The notes: a model not told the origin generated them from the sequence alone. A DNA stretch of 64,000 nucleotides from Pimelobacter simplex (GCF_024662235.1 NZ_CP096276.1:3658001-3722000), one strand, 5' to 3'. Positions 1 through 10,040 are shown, numbered from the stretch's first letter. Translations and numbers: made by a program.

Positions 1-3000
1 GTGGAGAACGTGATGTCCACGGCCTGCCCGGCCCGCAGGGAGCCGTCCGCGGTCGAGCGGAAGTCCAGCTTGACCCGCAGGCCCGTGACGCTCGGCCAGT
101 TCGTGCCGGGCCGGCCACGGACCAGGTCTCGCCGTTCTGCTGGCAGACGGGCTGGGTCTCCAGGTTGCTCCAGGTCCCGGTGCAGGCACCGGGGCTGGTG
201 GTCACCTCGATCACCGTGGTCGTGCCGCTGGGCGCGGTGACCTGCGGTGCACCCACGAGCTGCGGCCGGTACGCCGAGCCGCGGGCGTTGCCCGAGACGA
301 GCTGCAGGTCGCCACGGACCGGCAGCTGGTCGAAGACCGTCATCTCGTCGATGTTGACCGTGCCCGTGTTCATGTTGTGCAGGACCCAGTCGTCGGTGCC
401 GTCGACCTCGCTGTTGGCCACGCAGGGCGAGCGGTAGTACGCGCCGCCGGTGACGTTGAGCGACGGGGAGCACACCGTCGACGGGCTGCCCGGGGCGTAG
501 GCGCCCGGCAGCGAGCCGCGCACCCCCTTGATCGTGTAGAGGTTCGGCCCGGTCACCGTGCCGACGAAGTCGGACGTGCCGCAGGTGCGCGGGTCGTTGC
601 CCCAGTCGGGGGTCAGCGGCCCGCCAGCGACCGTGTTGCGGCAGCTGGTCAGCGTCTCCTCGGTCGTGACCGTCATCGTGTTGGTGGCGGTCTGCCCGGT
701 GGTCAGCCCCGGCTGGAGCTCGAGGTGCAGGCGGATCTTGAACTCCTCGCCCGGGCGCATCTGCCGACCGCCGGCCGGCCAGGTGAACCGGAGCACGGAG
801 CCGTTCTGCTCGGGCGTGACGGTGACCTGGGTCGAGAGCGTGCCCCCCGCCGACGTGGTGAACGTCGGCGCCGGAGTGCCCGTGTAGAGCAGCTGCGGCG
901 GCAGCGCGTCGCGCAGGTCGGTCAGCGTCAGGAACCCGGTGCCCGTGTTCTGGATCGTCAGGTCGAACGGGACCGCGTCACCGACCGAGGCGAGGCGGTT
1001 GCCCTCGTTGGTCAGCTTGCGGACCGCGATCTCCCGGGTGCCGAGCGACAGGTCGATGTCGGCGGACGCGTCGGTCTTCGGCGCGTCGTTGCCGTCGGGC
1101 CGCGTCGACCACGAGGTCTGGGTGTTCTCGACCTCGCCGTCGAACCGGACCGGGTCGCCCGAGTCGCGGTAGGTCTCCCGCAGCCGCATCCCGAGCACCG
1201 CGCTCGCAGCCCAGTTGGGCGCGGGCACCGTGGCCGAGAACAGCTTGCCGTCGGCCCGGGTGAAGGTGAACCGGATGCCCTGGACGTCGGCGTTCGCGAC
1301 GCCGGCCGGCAGGGTCGCCGTGGCGGCCGGGGTGCCGAGCACCCACTGCGTGCCGTCGTACAGGTCGACCTGGACGCGGTCCGCACCGGCGGGCATCGTC
1401 ACCGACGTGACGCCGGTGAACCGGAAGGTGTTCCAGAACTCCGGCGACTTCGCCTGGTCCTCGATCACCACGCGCTGCGGCGAGAGCGTGCTGCGCGGGG
1501 ACGAGCCCTGGTTCGCGCCGAGCGTCACCGTCACCGGTACGTCGGGCGAGGGCTCGTTGATCCGGCTCGGGCTGATCGACTTGGTCGGCGTGATGTTCAC
1601 CGTGCCGCCGGTCAGCCGCACGCTCGCGTCGGCGACGTCACCGGTCTTGGTGCCGGTGGCCGCGATCGGGTCGTAGGACTGCGCGAAGACGCGGTTGACG
1701 ACGTCGACGGTGTCCCCGGCGCGCAGCACCTGGTTCGCCCCGCTGCTGCGCAGCGTCGGCCGGAGCCGGGTGCTCAGCTCGATGCGCAGGTCGTTGTCCT
1801 GCGTGATCGTGCCGCCGGAGGTCGCCGGAGCCGTGTCCTGGAAGGTCACGCTGACGCCGACGATCGTGCCCGGGTCGGTGACGCCCGCGTTGACCGCGGC
1901 CATCGTCGTCTGCTCCGTCGTGTAGGCGTCGGTCCCCTCGTCGTACCGGAGCAGCCAGACGACCGTGGCCGCCGGGTCGATCTGGCCCGGGCGCGACGCG
2001 GAGATCGTGATGCCGGTCAGGTCGAAGCGCTCGAACGGGTTCGGGCGCGCCGGGTCGCTGAGCAGGTTGGCGCTGGTGTCGAACGGGTCGGCGTTGGCAC
2101 CGGCCGCGTCGGCATCGCTCTGGCAGGCCGGCAGCGTCGTGTCGGTGCACGCGGCCGGGTCCGTCAGCCGCACGTACGACGCCCGGGCGGTCGAGCCGTT
2201 GCTCCCGGTGATCGTCCAGGTCGCCGTCGGGTAGTCCGCGGCGTCCGTGGCCACGGGGGGCACGTGCACCGGCGTCGTCGGGGTCGCCGCCTTGGCGACC
2301 TCCGCGACCGGCTCCGGGTCGAGGATCTGGATGGTGTCGGCGTCGGTGTCGGTGACGTCCGAGCCACCGGCGGTCGGGGTGCCGGTGATCCGGGTGTCGT
2401 TCTCGACCAGGCCGGCGTCCGGGGTGTTGTAGTCCCGGTCCTCGACGACGAAGGCACCGTCGGAGCGGGCCTTGTCGCGCACCTGCCAGTCGAGCGTGAA
2501 CCGGCGGTCGGTGCTGCCCGCGCCCACGCCGCTGTTGGGGTCGGGCGCGAACGGGTCGAAGGCACCACCGGTCTGCTGGGCCGCCGTACGACGCGCGGTG
2601 TCGGCCGCGGTCTCCGCGAGCACGATCCGCACGCCGATGGTCGACGCCCGCTCGGCAGTGCTCAGGTCGTAGCCCTTGAAGCTGCCGTCGGCCGCACGCC
2701 AGGTGCCCCCGGGAGCCGGGACGACGTCCCAGGTGCCGGTGGTCGCGTTGAAGAGCGCGACCTGGGTGACCGTGTCGTACTGGAGGTACCAGCCGGTCGA
2801 GTACGGCGCGCCGCCGGCCTGGACCATCGGGATCCGGACCAGGTCGAAGGCGTCGTACGCGGTCTGCCCGACGGTCGCGACGGACGGCGCCGCGGCACCG
2901 TCGGTGATCGTGACCGGGGACAGCCCACGGTCGACGTTCCAGTCGAGGTTCGTCGTGGCCTGGTCGCCGGACTGCGCGTCCACCGCGGCCTCGATCCAGC

Positions 3001-5281
3001 GCTTGCGGATCTCGACGCCGGTGCCGGGGCCGCCGTCGTCGGTGACCACCGTGCCGGTGCCGGTCGAGCCGCCGTTGTCGTGCAGGTTGTTGCCGCCCGC
3101 GGACTCGCCGTCGGCGTTCACCGTGGCGGAGTTGACGTACTGCGTCGGCTGGTCCGGACCGGGCGTGATGGCACCGCCGCCGCGCAGGTCACCGCGCGCC
3201 TCGAACTCGATGTTCGGGGTCACCGTGGTGTCGGCCGGGAAGCCGGTGGCGTTGTGGAACGAGAACCGGATGCCCTGGATGTCGTCCGCGGAGAGACCCA
3301 GGCCGGCCAGCGCGGCCGCCGTGGCCGCCGCGCCGAGCCGGTACACGCTGGCGCCGGCCTCGGGACCGTGCACGTCGAGCGTGTGCCAGGCACCGGTGGT
3401 GTCCTGGACCTCGATGGTGAGCGTGGTGCCGGCCGGCACCTGGGTCGGCGCGATCGAGGTGAGGTCGAAGGCGTCCCAGAACTCGGCGTTCCCGGTGCCG
3501 ACGACGTCCTCGACCACGATGTCGTGGACGACGGCGCCGTCACCGTGCGCGACCGCGTTGGCCTGCAGCGAGGAGATCACCGAGTCGCCGGGCGAGACGG
3601 CCGACGAGGGCCGCACCGTCTTCTGCAGGCTGGTCGTGATCGCGGGGTCGACGATGCGCAGCGTGTCGCTGTCGGTCGCGTCGTCGGTCAGGCCGTTGGC
3701 GGCCTCGACGTCCACGTCGACCCTGTTGGTCAGCGTGACGGCGGGGGCACCACCGGTGGCGTCCTCGGTCGTCTCGATCGTGAACGACGCGCCACCGGTC
3801 TCGTTGGCCTTGATCGGACCGGTCCAGGTGATCTCGAAACCGGAGATCTTGCCCACGGGCGGAGGCGGCGTCTGCCCCTCGATGAGCGGCACGTCCAGCG
3901 TGCCTCCGCCGAGCAGGTGGTAGGTGAGCGTGCCGCCGGTCGCGGTCGCGGGCCAGCTCAGCGGGCCGGTGAAGCCACCGAAGGTCACCTCGTCGGTGAA
4001 GAAGCCGAGGTCGGCGACGGTGAGCTTCGTGACGGGCACGTCGCCGTTGGTGCCGCTGATCGACGCGGTGGCGTCCTGCCCGGCGGTGATCGAGCCGGGG
4101 GTGATGTTCTTCTGCGCCTCGACCGTCGGGATGGACGGCTTCACGACGTACGACGCGTTCGCGTCCTCGGTCGCGGTCGGCTGACCCGTCAGTACGGCGC
4201 TGCCGGTCGCGGTGTTGTCGACGCGGTGCTCGGCGGTCGACAGGTCGCTGCCGTCGTTGCGGTCCGTGGCGCGCTGCTCGAGACCGAGGTCGGCGGTGAC
4301 GCGCTGCCCGGGGGCGACGGTCCCCTCGCAGGTGATCCGGATGCCCCCGACGTCGGCGTTCGTCACGCCGGCCGGCAGGGCGAGCGGGTCGGCGGCCGGT
4401 GCCGCCGTCCCCTGCACCCACGACCAGGTGCCACCGCTGCGGACGTAGGCGTCCACGCGCACGGTGTCGCACCCGGCCGGCACGTTGACGGTGCCGAAGC
4501 CGGTGAAGTCGGTGAGGGTGAACGGGTTACTGGCGTCGAGGCTGCTGGCGCCGTCCGGAGCGTTCTTCGGCTCCTGGATCGTCAGCCGGTCGACGGCGAC
4601 GTTGCTCTGGTTGCGCACACCGAGGCCGATGGTGGACGCGGTGCCGGGCTCGTAGGCCTGGCTGCCGGGCGTCCAGCTCTTGGTGACGTCGACATCCATC
4701 CGCACGGGCGACTCGACGGTGATCGCGGCGTCGCTCTGCTTGGGGTCGGCGTTGGAGGCCGTCACCTTGGCGGTGTTGACGATCTCGGGGCTCGTGCCCG
4801 GCGGGAAGTCGTCCGGCACCTTCAGCGAGATCGCGATCGTGTACGTCGTACCGGCCTGCAGACCGACGCCCACGGGGTTGTCGGTCGGCTGCTGGAGGTC
4901 GACGGTCATCGACGTCCCCGGCTGCACGGTGGCCGGCGGGGTCGCCGTACCGCCCGGCTGCCAGGTGACGACGCGCGGCATCGCGGCCGGGCTGAACGTG
5001 ACGTTCTGGATCGGGAACCCGACCAGCTCGTCCGGCAGCGCGTCCACGACGCGGGCGTCGAGGCAGTCGTCCTCCGAGCACCGCACCTGGATCAGGTAGG
5101 TGAAGGACTCCCCTGGTTGCGGGGTCGCCTTGTCGACGGTCTTGTCGATCTGCAGCGAGTCCGCTGCGGCTCGGGCCGACGGCACCGCCGCCAGCACACT
5201 GATGATTGCTACGAGCAGCGTCAAGGCCCCCACGGCCCAGCGACGCGTGCTACCGCCCATTTTCGGGCGTACGTGTCCCAT
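1..5281 (-). CDS. Giant secreted repeat (DUF11-like) surface protein, 3' end outside the window
   Basis: The frame is open from an ATG at 5281 to the left edge, over 1,750 residues. The start is supported by the purine stretch GGGAAGGGA upstream; a second in-frame ATG at 5260 has no ribosome site. The N-terminus is a clear Sec signal peptide (twin Arg, hydrophobic stretch, then PSARA) with mature protein from about residue 39. The rest is Thr/Val/Asp/Gly-rich beta-sandwich-like sequence without membrane segments, made of related units. Three copies of a unit containing an LPAGVxNADVxGIRxT-like signature lie near 4330-4530, 3240-3490 and 1230-1450. DUF11-like linkers such as VGDAVPFDLTIQNTG also occur. 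This resembles long actinobacterial DUF11 or Cna-B-like surface proteins, probably adhesive or structural (inference). Near 100-115 the coding signal jumps frame (see separate entry). No cell-wall anchor is visible because the C-terminus is off-window. It follows map by 124 nt. Confidence 0.8.
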   Translation of the reverse strand, partial: MGHVRPKMGGSTRRWAVGALTLLVAIISVLAAVPSARAAADSLQIDKTVDKATPQPGESFTYLIQVRCSEDDCLDARVVDALPDELVGFPIQNVTFSPAAMPRVVTWQPGGTATPPATVQPGTSMTVDLQQPTDNPVGVGLQAGTTYTIAISLKVPDDFPPGTSPEIVNTAKVTASNADPKQSDAAITVESPVRMDVDVTKSWTPGSQAYEPGTASTIGLGVRNQSNVAVDRLTIQEPKNAPDGASSLDASNPFTLTDFTGFGTVNVPAGCDTVRVDAYVRSGGTWSWVQGTAAPAADPLALPAGVTNADVGGIRITCEGTVAPGQRVTADLGLEQRATDRNDGSDLSTAEHRVDNTATGSAVLTGQPTATEDANASYVVKPSIPTVEAQKNITPGSITAGQDATASISGTNGDVPVTKLTVADLGFFTDEVTFGGFTGPLSWPATATGGTLTYHLLGGGTLDVPLIEGQTPPPPVGKISGFEITWTGPIKANETGGASFTIETTEDATGGAPAVTLTNRVDVDVEAANGLTDDATDSDTLRIVDPAITTSLQKTVRPSSAVSPGDSVISSLQANAVAHGDGAVVHDIVVEDVVGTGNAEFWDAFDLTSIAPTQVPAGTTLTIEVQDTTGAWHTLDVHGPEAGASVYRLGAAATAAALAGLGLSADDIQGIRFSFHNATGFPADTTVTPNIEFEARGDLRGGGAITPGPDQPTQYVNSATVNADGESAGGNNLHDNGGSTGTGTVVTDDGGPGTGVEIRKRWIEAAVDAQSGDQATTNLDWNVDRGLSPVTITDGAAAPSVATVGQTAYDAFDLVRIPMVQAGGAPYSTGWYLQYDTVTQVALFNATTGTWDVVPAPGGTWRAADGSFKGYDLSTAERASTIGVRIVLAETAADTARRTAAQQTGGAFDPFAPDPNSGVGAGSTDRRFTLDWQVRDKARSDGAFVVEDRDYNTPDAGLVENDTRITGTPTAGGSDVTDTDADTIQILDPEPVAEVAKAATPTTPVHVPPVATDAADYPTATWTITGSNGSTARASYVRLTDPAACTDTTLPACQSDADAAGANADPFDTSANLLSDPARPNPFERFDLTGITISASRPGQIDPAATVVWLLRYDEGTDAYTTEQTTMAAVNAGVTDPGTIVGVSVTFQDTAPATSGGTITQDNDLRIELSTRLRPTLRSSGANQVLRAGDTVDVVNRVFAQSYDPIAATGTKTGDVADASVRLTGGTVNITPTKSISPSRINEPSPDVPVTVTLGANQGSSPRSTLSPQRVVIEDQAKSPEFWNTFRFTGVTSVTMPAGADRVQVDLYDGTQWVLGTPAATATLPAGVANADVQGIRFTFTRADGKLFSATVPAPNWAASAVLGMRLRETYRDSGDPVRFDGEVENTQTSWSTRPDGNDAPKTDASADIDLSLGTREIAVRKLTNEGNRLASVGDAVPFDLTIQNTGTGFLTLTDLRDALPPQLLYTGTPAPTFTTSAGGTLSTQVTVTPEQNGSVLRFTWPAGGRQMRPGEEFKIRLHLELQPGLTTGQTATNTMTVTTEETLTSCRNTVAGGPLTPDWGNDPRTCGTSDFVGTVTGPNLYTIKGVRGSLPGAYAPGSPSTVCSPSLNVTGGAYYRSPCVANSEVDGTDDWVLHNMNTGTVNIDEMTVFDQLPVRGDLQLVSGNARGSAYRPQLVGAPQVTAPSGTTTVIEVTTSPGACTGTWSNLETQPVCQQNGETWSVAGPARTGRASRACGSSWTSARPRTAPCGPGRPWTSRSP
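100..115 (-). other. Apparent frameshift in the giant surface protein
   Basis: Upstream of this point, down to the residues QNGETW, the protein reads in the frame set by the ATG at 5281 with G or C in nearly all third positions. Below about position 112 that frame stays open but reads an Arg/Ser/Pro-rich nonsense sequence with poor third-position GC. The next frame reads GTNWPSVTGLRVKLDF and onward, protein-like and almost fully GC at third positions. One extra C in the run at 105-110 would restore a continuous reading frame. It is either a sequencing error in a GC run or a genuine disrupting or phase-variable indel. Confidence 0.7.
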
Positions 5282-5405
5282 ATTTTGTTTGTCCCTTCCC
5301 TCTCCGCGTAGCACGGTACGGGGAAAAAGGCACGGAGCACGACCGAACAGCCGAAAAGTTAGCCAGGTCTCGCCAGGATCCCCCGGGATCTCCCCCAGGG
5401 CAGGG

Positions 5406-6230
5406 TCATTCGCCGCCGAAGGGGACGCCGAGCGCCTCGAGCCGGGCGCGGCCGCCGTCCTCGGCGGTCAGCACCCAGACCCCGGCCTCGGTCAGCGCGA
5501 AGGTGTGCTCGAAGTGCGCGGCCCAGGTGCCGTCCGCGGTCACCACGGTCCACTCGTCGTCGAGGACGTCGGTGTCGTGGGTGCCGAGGGTGATCATCGG
5601 CTCCACCGCCAGCGCGATACCGCGCTTGAGCCGGGGACCTCGCCCCGGCCGGCCCTCGTTGGGCACGTCCGGCTCCATGTGCATCGAGGTGCCGATGCCG
5701 TGACCGGTGTAGCCGTCGACGATGCCGTAGGTGCCCGCACCGCGGACGTAGCTCTCGACGGCGTGGGAGATGTCGCTGACCCGGCCCCCGATCCGGGCGG
5801 CCGCGAGGCCGCGCCACAGCGACTCCTCGGTGACCCGGACCAGCTCGGCCACCTCGGGCCGCACGGGGCCGACGGCCACGGTGATCGCGGCGTCGCCGTG
5901 CCAGCCCTCGACGATCGCCCCGCAGTCGATGGAGATGACGTCGCCCTCGGCGAGCACCTGCTCGCCGGGGACGCCGTGCACGACCTGCTCGTTGACCGAG
6001 GCGCAGATGCTCGCCGGGAACGGCGGCACGCCGTACCCGAGGAACGAGGGGACGCCGCCCTGCTCGCGGATGCTCTGCTCCGCGAGTGCGTCGAGCTCAC
6101 CCGTGCTGATCCCCGGGCGCACGGCGTCCCGGAGCCGCTCCAGCGTGCGCCCGACGACCAGCCCCGCGGTCCGCATCGAGCGGACCTGCTCGGGGCTCTT
6201 GATCTCGATCCGGTGCTGGTCGAAGAACAA
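5406..6230 (-). CDS. map: Methionine aminopeptidase type I
   Basis: Removes the initiator methionine from nascent proteins in the cytosol, using two metal ions. The 274-residue product has the whole pita-bread fold motif set in order: NEQVVHGVP, the metal ligands in DCG and GDAAIT, GYTGHGIG with the catalytic His, LAVEPM and HFEHT. It lacks the N-terminal zinc-finger or SH3-binding extension of some actinobacterial paralogues. The start is taken as TTG at 6230, giving the family N-terminus with IEIKSPEQV; no good ATG or GTG lies near it. It begins 14 nt after the adk stop and is the last gene of the secY-adk-map block. In related genomes infA usually follows; here the giant surface protein does. 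Confidence 0.93.
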   Translation of the reverse strand: MFFDQHRIEIKSPEQVRSMRTAGLVVGRTLERLRDAVRPGISTGELDALAEQSIREQGGVPSFLGYGVPPFPASICASVNEQVVHGVPGEQVLAEGDVISIDCGAIVEGWHGDAAITVAVGPVRPEVAELVRVTEESLWRGLAAARIGGRVSDISHAVESYVRGAGTYGIVDGYTGHGIGTSMHMEPDVPNEGRPGRGPRLKRGIALAVEPMITLGTHDTDVLDDEWTVVTADGTWAAHFEHTFALTEAGVWVLTAEDGGRARLEALGVPFGGE

Positions 6231-6244
6231 GGGACCGGGTGGGG

Positions 6245-6820
6245 TCAGCTCTGCGGGATGTCGTCGAGCGCGTCGAAGATCCGCTGCTGGACCTCGTCGA
6301 TCTCGCCCATGCCGTCGACCTCGACGACCAGGCCGTGCTCGGCGTACACCGCGATCAGCGGCTCGGTCTCGGCGGCGTAGACCTCGAGACGACGCCGGAT
6401 GACGTCCTCGGTGTCGTCGGCACGACCCTCGATCTCGGCCCGCTTGAGCAGCCGGCCCAGGAGCGCCTCCTGGTCGACGGTGAGCACCAGGACCGCGTCG
6501 AGGCGGTGTCCGGTCTCGAGGACCATCGTGTCGAGCTCGGTGACCTGGGCCAGCGTGCGCGGGTAGCCGTCGAGCAGGAAGCCCTTCTCGGCGTCCGGCT
6601 CCGCGATCCGGCTGCGCACCATGTTGTTGGTGACCTCGTCGGGGACGTACTCCCCCGCGTCCATGTACTTCTTGGCCTCCACGCCCAGCGGAGTGCCCCC
6701 GCTGACGTTGGCCCGGAAGATGTCGCCGGTCGAGATCGCCGGGACGTCGAAGTGGTCGGCGACCGCCTTCGCCTGGGTGCCCTTGCCGGCCCCCGGGGGG
6801 CCCATGATCAGAAGCCTCAA
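6245..6820 (-). CDS. adk: Adenylate kinase, short form
   Basis: Interconverts ATP plus AMP with two ADP. The 191-residue protein starts [15 protein letters not shown] with the P-loop at residues 7-15. STGD and the AMP-site Arg region follow, then LLDGYPRT. The LID is the short kind without the zinc-binding cysteines. The start is a TTG at 6820 whose last three bases are the TGA stop of secY (TTGA), a classic translational coupling; an ATG exists only inside the P-loop strand. The position between secY and map is the conserved spc-operon order. Confidence 0.94.
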   Translation of the reverse strand: MRLLIMGPPGAGKGTQAKAVADHFDVPAISTGDIFRANVSGGTPLGVEAKKYMDAGEYVPDEVTNNMVRSRIAEPDAEKGFLLDGYPRTLAQVTELDTMVLETGHRLDAVLVLTVDQEALLGRLLKRAEIEGRADDTEDVIRRRLEVYAAETEPLIAVYAEHGLVVEVDGMGEIDEVQQRIFDALDDIPQS

Positions 6821-8127
6821 CGCAGGAATCCTTCGTAGTTGCGCTGCTGGAGCTGGCTCTCGATCTGCTTCACCGTGTCGAGGGCGACACCCACCATGAT
6901 CAGGATGGAGGTTCCACCGAACGGGAAGTTCTGGGAAGCATTGATCAGCACGAACGCGATCAGCGGCACGAGCGAGATCAGACCCAGGTAGAGAGCGCCC
7001 GGCAGCGTGATGCGGGACAGGACGTAGGACAGGTAGTCCTGGGTCGGCTTGCCCGCCCGGATCCCGGGGATGAAGCCGCCGTACTTCTTCATGTTGTCGG
7101 CCACCTCTTGCGGGTTGAAGGTGATCGACACGTAGAAGTAGGTGAAGAAGATGATCAGCAGGAAGTACGCCGCCATGTGGACCGGGTTGCCCTGGTCGAC
7201 GAGGTACTCGTTGACCCAGCGGATCACCTTGCTCGGGTTCTCGGCGTTCTGGTTGAACTGGACCGCCATCGCCGGCAGGTAGAGCAGCGAGCTGGCGAAG
7301 ATGACGGGGATGATGCCCGCCTGGTTGACCTTGAGCGGGATGTAGGTCGAGCTGCCGCCGAACATCTTGCGCCCCACCATGCGGCGGGCGTACTGCACCG
7401 GGATCCGGCGCTGCGCCTGTTCGATGAAGATGACGGCTGCGACCAGCACCATGCCGATCACGACCACGATGCCGAAGGTCCACCAACCCTCAGTGATCTT
7501 CACCTGCCACAGCGCGGCCGGGAAGGTCGCGACGACCTGGGTGAAGATGAGGATGGACATGCCGTTGCCGACACCGCGCTCGGTGATGAGCTCACCGAGC
7601 CACATGATGACGGCCGTACCGGCGGTCATGGTCACGACCATGACCAGGAAGGTCTTGGTGTCGTTGCTGTGCAGCAGGTCGCGATCACAACCTTGGAGCA
7701 GGTTGCGCGAGCGCGCCAGCGCCACGATGCCGGTGGCCTGGAGGACCGCGAGGCCGAGCGTGAGGTACCGCGTGTACTGCGTGATCTTGGTCTGACCGGC
7801 CTGCCCCTCCTTCTTGAGGGCCTCGAGGCGCGGGATCACGACGACGAGCAGCTGCAGGATGATGCTCGCGGTGATGTACGGCATGATGCCGAGCGCGAAG
7901 ATCGTCAGCTGGAGCAGGGCGCCACCGGAGAAGAGATTCACCAGGCTGTAGAGACTGGCGTTCTCGCCCTTCTGGGCCTCACCGATGCAGAACTCCACGT
8001 TGGAGACGTGCACGCCAGGGGCGGGAATCTGCGAACCGGCCCGGAAGATCACGATGATCAACAGGACGAACAGCAGCTTGCGCCGCAAGTCCGGGGTCCG
8101 GAAGGCGTTCACGAACGCGCTGAGCAC
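6817..8127 (-). CDS. secY: Preprotein translocase channel subunit SecY
   Basis: Forms the protein-conducting channel of the SecYEG translocon in the plasma membrane. The product is 436 residues with about ten hydrophobic segments. N-terminal [11 protein letters not shown], the plug region with IPAPGV, and the segment [11 protein letters not shown] before TM6 are typical, as is [19 protein letters not shown]. The start is GTG at 8127, preceded by AGAGGA seven to eight nt upstream. A hairpin separates it from rplO, so secY-adk-map probably has its own promoter within 8128-8300. No strong -35/-10 pair could be assigned there; TAGGCT within the minus-strand sequence near 8222-8227 is the best -10 candidate. 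Confidence 0.96.
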   Translation of the reverse strand: MLSAFVNAFRTPDLRRKLLFVLLIIVIFRAGSQIPAPGVHVSNVEFCIGEAQKGENASLYSLVNLFSGGALLQLTIFALGIMPYITASIILQLLVVVIPRLEALKKEGQAGQTKITQYTRYLTLGLAVLQATGIVALARSRNLLQGCDRDLLHSNDTKTFLVMVVTMTAGTAVIMWLGELITERGVGNGMSILIFTQVVATFPAALWQVKITEGWWTFGIVVVIGMVLVAAVIFIEQAQRRIPVQYARRMVGRKMFGGSSTYIPLKVNQAGIIPVIFASSLLYLPAMAVQFNQNAENPSKVIRWVNEYLVDQGNPVHMAAYFLLIIFFTYFYVSITFNPQEVADNMKKYGGFIPGIRAGKPTQDYLSYVLSRITLPGALYLGLISLVPLIAFVLINASQNFPFGGTSILIMVGVALDTVKQIESQLQQRNYEGFLR

Positions 8128-8309
8128 TCGGGTCCTCTTTCTACTCCAGGCTGCCGTCTCGGCAGGCCGTCGATCCGGCGGGGGTGACCACCTGACGATG
8201 ACGGGCGAGCGGCCGCGGGAAGCCTAACAGGCGGGGTGTTGCATCCGTGCTGCCAGCCGGGGTCGTGGGCACTTGAGGGCATCCGCGTCATCCGGCTGAG
8301 ACACACGAA

Positions 8310-8343
8310 GGGCGCGGCCTGGCCGAAGCCAGCCACCGCGCCC
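8310..8343 (-). terminator. Hairpin terminator after rplO
   Basis: An 8-bp GC stem (8310-8317 with 8336-8343) encloses a second 5-bp stem capped by a four-base loop (CGAA on the plus strand). It lies 12 nt past the rplO stop in the minus-strand transcript. There is no T tract beyond it, as is common in high-GC actinobacteria. It probably ends or attenuates the spc transcript before secY. Confidence 0.6.
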
Positions 8344-8355
8344 CTCGCGAGTGCC

Positions 8356-8796
8356 TCACAGGACCGTGATGGTCCCGCCGGCGCTCTCGATCTTCTCCTT
8401 GGCCGAGGACGAGAACGCGTCAGCGCTCACCGTGACCTTGACCGTCAGGTCTCCCTGGCCGAGCACCTTGACCGGGTGGCCCTTGCGGACCGCGCCCTTG
8501 GCGACCAGCGTCTCCGGGGTGACGTCGCCACCCTCGGGGAACAGCGCGCTGATCTTGTCGAGGTTGACGACCTGGAAGGTCACCTTGAACGGGTTCTTGA
8601 AGCCCTTGAGCTTCGGGAGCCGCATGTGGAGCGGCATCTGGCCACCCTCGAACGCGACCGGGACCTGGTACCGGGCCTTGGTGCCCTTGGTACCACGACC
8701 GGCGGTCTTGCCCTTGGAGCCCTCACCACGACCCACGCGGGTCTTGGCGGTCTTGGCGCCCGGGGCCGGGCGCAGGTGGTGCAGCTTGAGCGTCAT
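8356..8796 (-). CDS. rplO: 50S ribosomal protein L15
   Basis: Large-subunit protein that binds 23S rRNA late in assembly. The 146-residue product begins [15 protein letters not shown] and has the basic glycine-rich arm [17 protein letters not shown], then the [13 protein letters not shown] core. The start ATG at 8796 is two nt past the rpmD stop. It is the last gene before the hairpin at 8310-8343. Confidence 0.96.
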   Translation of the reverse strand: MTLKLHHLRPAPGAKTAKTRVGRGEGSKGKTAGRGTKGTKARYQVPVAFEGGQMPLHMRLPKLKGFKNPFKVTFQVVNLDKISALFPEGGDVTPETLVAKGAVRKGHPVKVLGQGDLTVKVTVSADAFSSSAKEKIESAGGTITVL

Positions 8797-8798
8797 CG

Positions 8799-8987
8799 TC
8801 ACTCGCCTCCGACAACCTCGACCGTCACCAGGTGACGGACGGTGTGGACCATGCCCCGGATCTCGGGACGGTCCTCCTTGATCACGACATCGCCGATCCG
8901 CTTGAGGCCGAGCGTGCGCAGGGTCTCGCGCTGGTTGGCCTTGGTGCCGATCTTCGACTTGGTCTGCTGAACCTTGAGCTGTGCCAT
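8799..8987 (-). CDS. rpmD: 50S ribosomal protein L30
   Basis: A small (62-residue) large-subunit protein, bacterial short form: [14 protein letters not shown], then [11 protein letters not shown] and [12 protein letters not shown], the conserved beta-alpha-beta-alpha-beta pattern. Its ATG at 8987 shares one base with the rpsE stop (TGATG), so translation is coupled. A longer in-frame extension upstream has no family match and was discarded. Confidence 0.95.
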   Translation of the reverse strand: MAQLKVQQTKSKIGTKANQRETLRTLGLKRIGDVVIKEDRPEIRGMVHTVRHLVTVEVVGGE

Positions 8988-9631
8988 CAGGCCGACACCG
9001 CCTGGTTCGAGGAGGACTTCGCGGCCGCCGCAGCGGCCTCGCCCTCGGCCTTGGCCTTGAGCAGCGCCGCCGGGGCGACGTGCTCGACCGGCAGACCACG
9101 ACGCGCGGCCACTGCCTCGGGCTGCTCCAGCATCTGGAGCGCCGCGACGGTCGCGTGCACGATGTTGATCTGGTTCGACGAGCCCAGCGACTTGCTGAGG
9201 ACGTCGTGGATGCCGGCGCACTCCAGGACGGCGCGCACCGGACCACCGGCGATGACACCGGTACCGGGGGCGGCCGGGCGCAGGAACACCACGCCGGCGG
9301 CCTTCTCACCCTGGACCGGGTGCGGGATCGTGCCCTGGACGCGGGGGACGCGGAAGAAGTTCTTCTTCGCCTCCTCGACGCCCTTGGCGATCGCCGCGGG
9401 AACTTCCTTGGCCTTGCCGTAGCCGACGCCCACCAGACCGTCGCCGTCACCCACGATCACGAGGGCGGTGAAGCTGAAGCGACGTCCACCCTTCACGACC
9501 TTGGCGACACGGTTGATGGCAACGACCCGCTCGACGTACTGGTTCTTGTCGGCGCCGCCGCGGCGATCGTCACGGCCACCACGGCCGCCACGGTCGCCAC
9601 CCGAACGCTGTCCGCGCTGGGCTCCGCTCAT
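8987..9631 (-). CDS. rpsE: 30S ribosomal protein S5
   Basis: Small-subunit protein at the mRNA entrance, involved in fidelity. The 214-residue product has an actinobacterial Gly/Arg/Asp-rich N-terminal extension (residues about 1-30). The S5 double-stranded-RNA-binding core follows with [22 protein letters not shown] sequence and [10 protein letters not shown]. The C-terminal domain has [12 protein letters not shown] and an Ala-rich tail. The ATG at 9631 follows a GAGGAGAGAT ribosome site. Confidence 0.96.
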   Translation of the reverse strand: MSGAQRGQRSGGDRGGRGGRDDRRGGADKNQYVERVVAINRVAKVVKGGRRFSFTALVIVGDGDGLVGVGYGKAKEVPAAIAKGVEEAKKNFFRVPRVQGTIPHPVQGEKAAGVVFLRPAAPGTGVIAGGPVRAVLECAGIHDVLSKSLGSSNQINIVHATVAALQMLEQPEAVAARRGLPVEHVAPAALLKAKAEGEAAAAAAKSSSNQAVSA

Positions 9632-9656
9632 GATCTCTCCTCAGTCCTGTTCGCGG

Positions 9657-10040
9657 TCAGAAGGTCAGGCCGCCCTCGCGGGCGCCATCTGCCAGGGCCG
9701 CGATGCGACCGTGATACTTGTTGCCGGCGCGGTCGAAGACAACCGACTCCACGCCCTGCTCCTTGGCACGGGCGGCGACGAGCTCGCCGACCTTCTTGGC
9801 CTTGGCGGTCTTGTCGCCGTCGAGGGCGCGCAGGTCGCCTTCGAGGGTCGAGGCCGACACCAGGGTCTTGCCGACCAGGTCGTCGACGACCTGGGCGGTG
9901 ATGTGCTTGCTCGACCGGGTGATGACCAGGCGCGGACGCTCGGCCGTCCCGGAGATCTTCTTGCGACCGCGGATCTGGCGACGCAGGCGCGACGACGCGC
10001 GAGCGGACAGCTTCCGCTGGTACTTCAGGGTGATCGCCAT
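9657..10040 (-). CDS. rplR: 50S ribosomal protein L18
   Basis: Binds 5S rRNA and joins it to 23S rRNA. The 127-residue product shows [19 protein letters not shown] followed by [13 protein letters not shown] and C-terminal [21 protein letters not shown], all diagnostic. It starts one nt after the rplF stop, so the two genes are translationally coupled. Confidence 0.96.
   Translation of the reverse strand: MAITLKYQRKLSARASSRLRRQIRGRKKISGTAERPRLVITRSSKHITAQVVDDLVGKTLVSASTLEGDLRALDGDKTAKAKKVGELVAARAKEQGVESVVFDRAGNKYHGRIAALADGAREGGLTF

Noticed and set aside
377..5311. A 1,644-residue plus-strand open frame
   Set aside because: It shares the codon grid of the minus-strand surface protein and reads Arg/Gly/Val-rich low-complexity sequence. 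The minus strand has a signal peptide and sensible protein, so the plus frame is its shadow.
8109..8336. 75-residue minus-strand frame between rplO and secY
   Set aside because: It overlaps the hairpin terminator and the secY start region in another frame, with no family resemblance.
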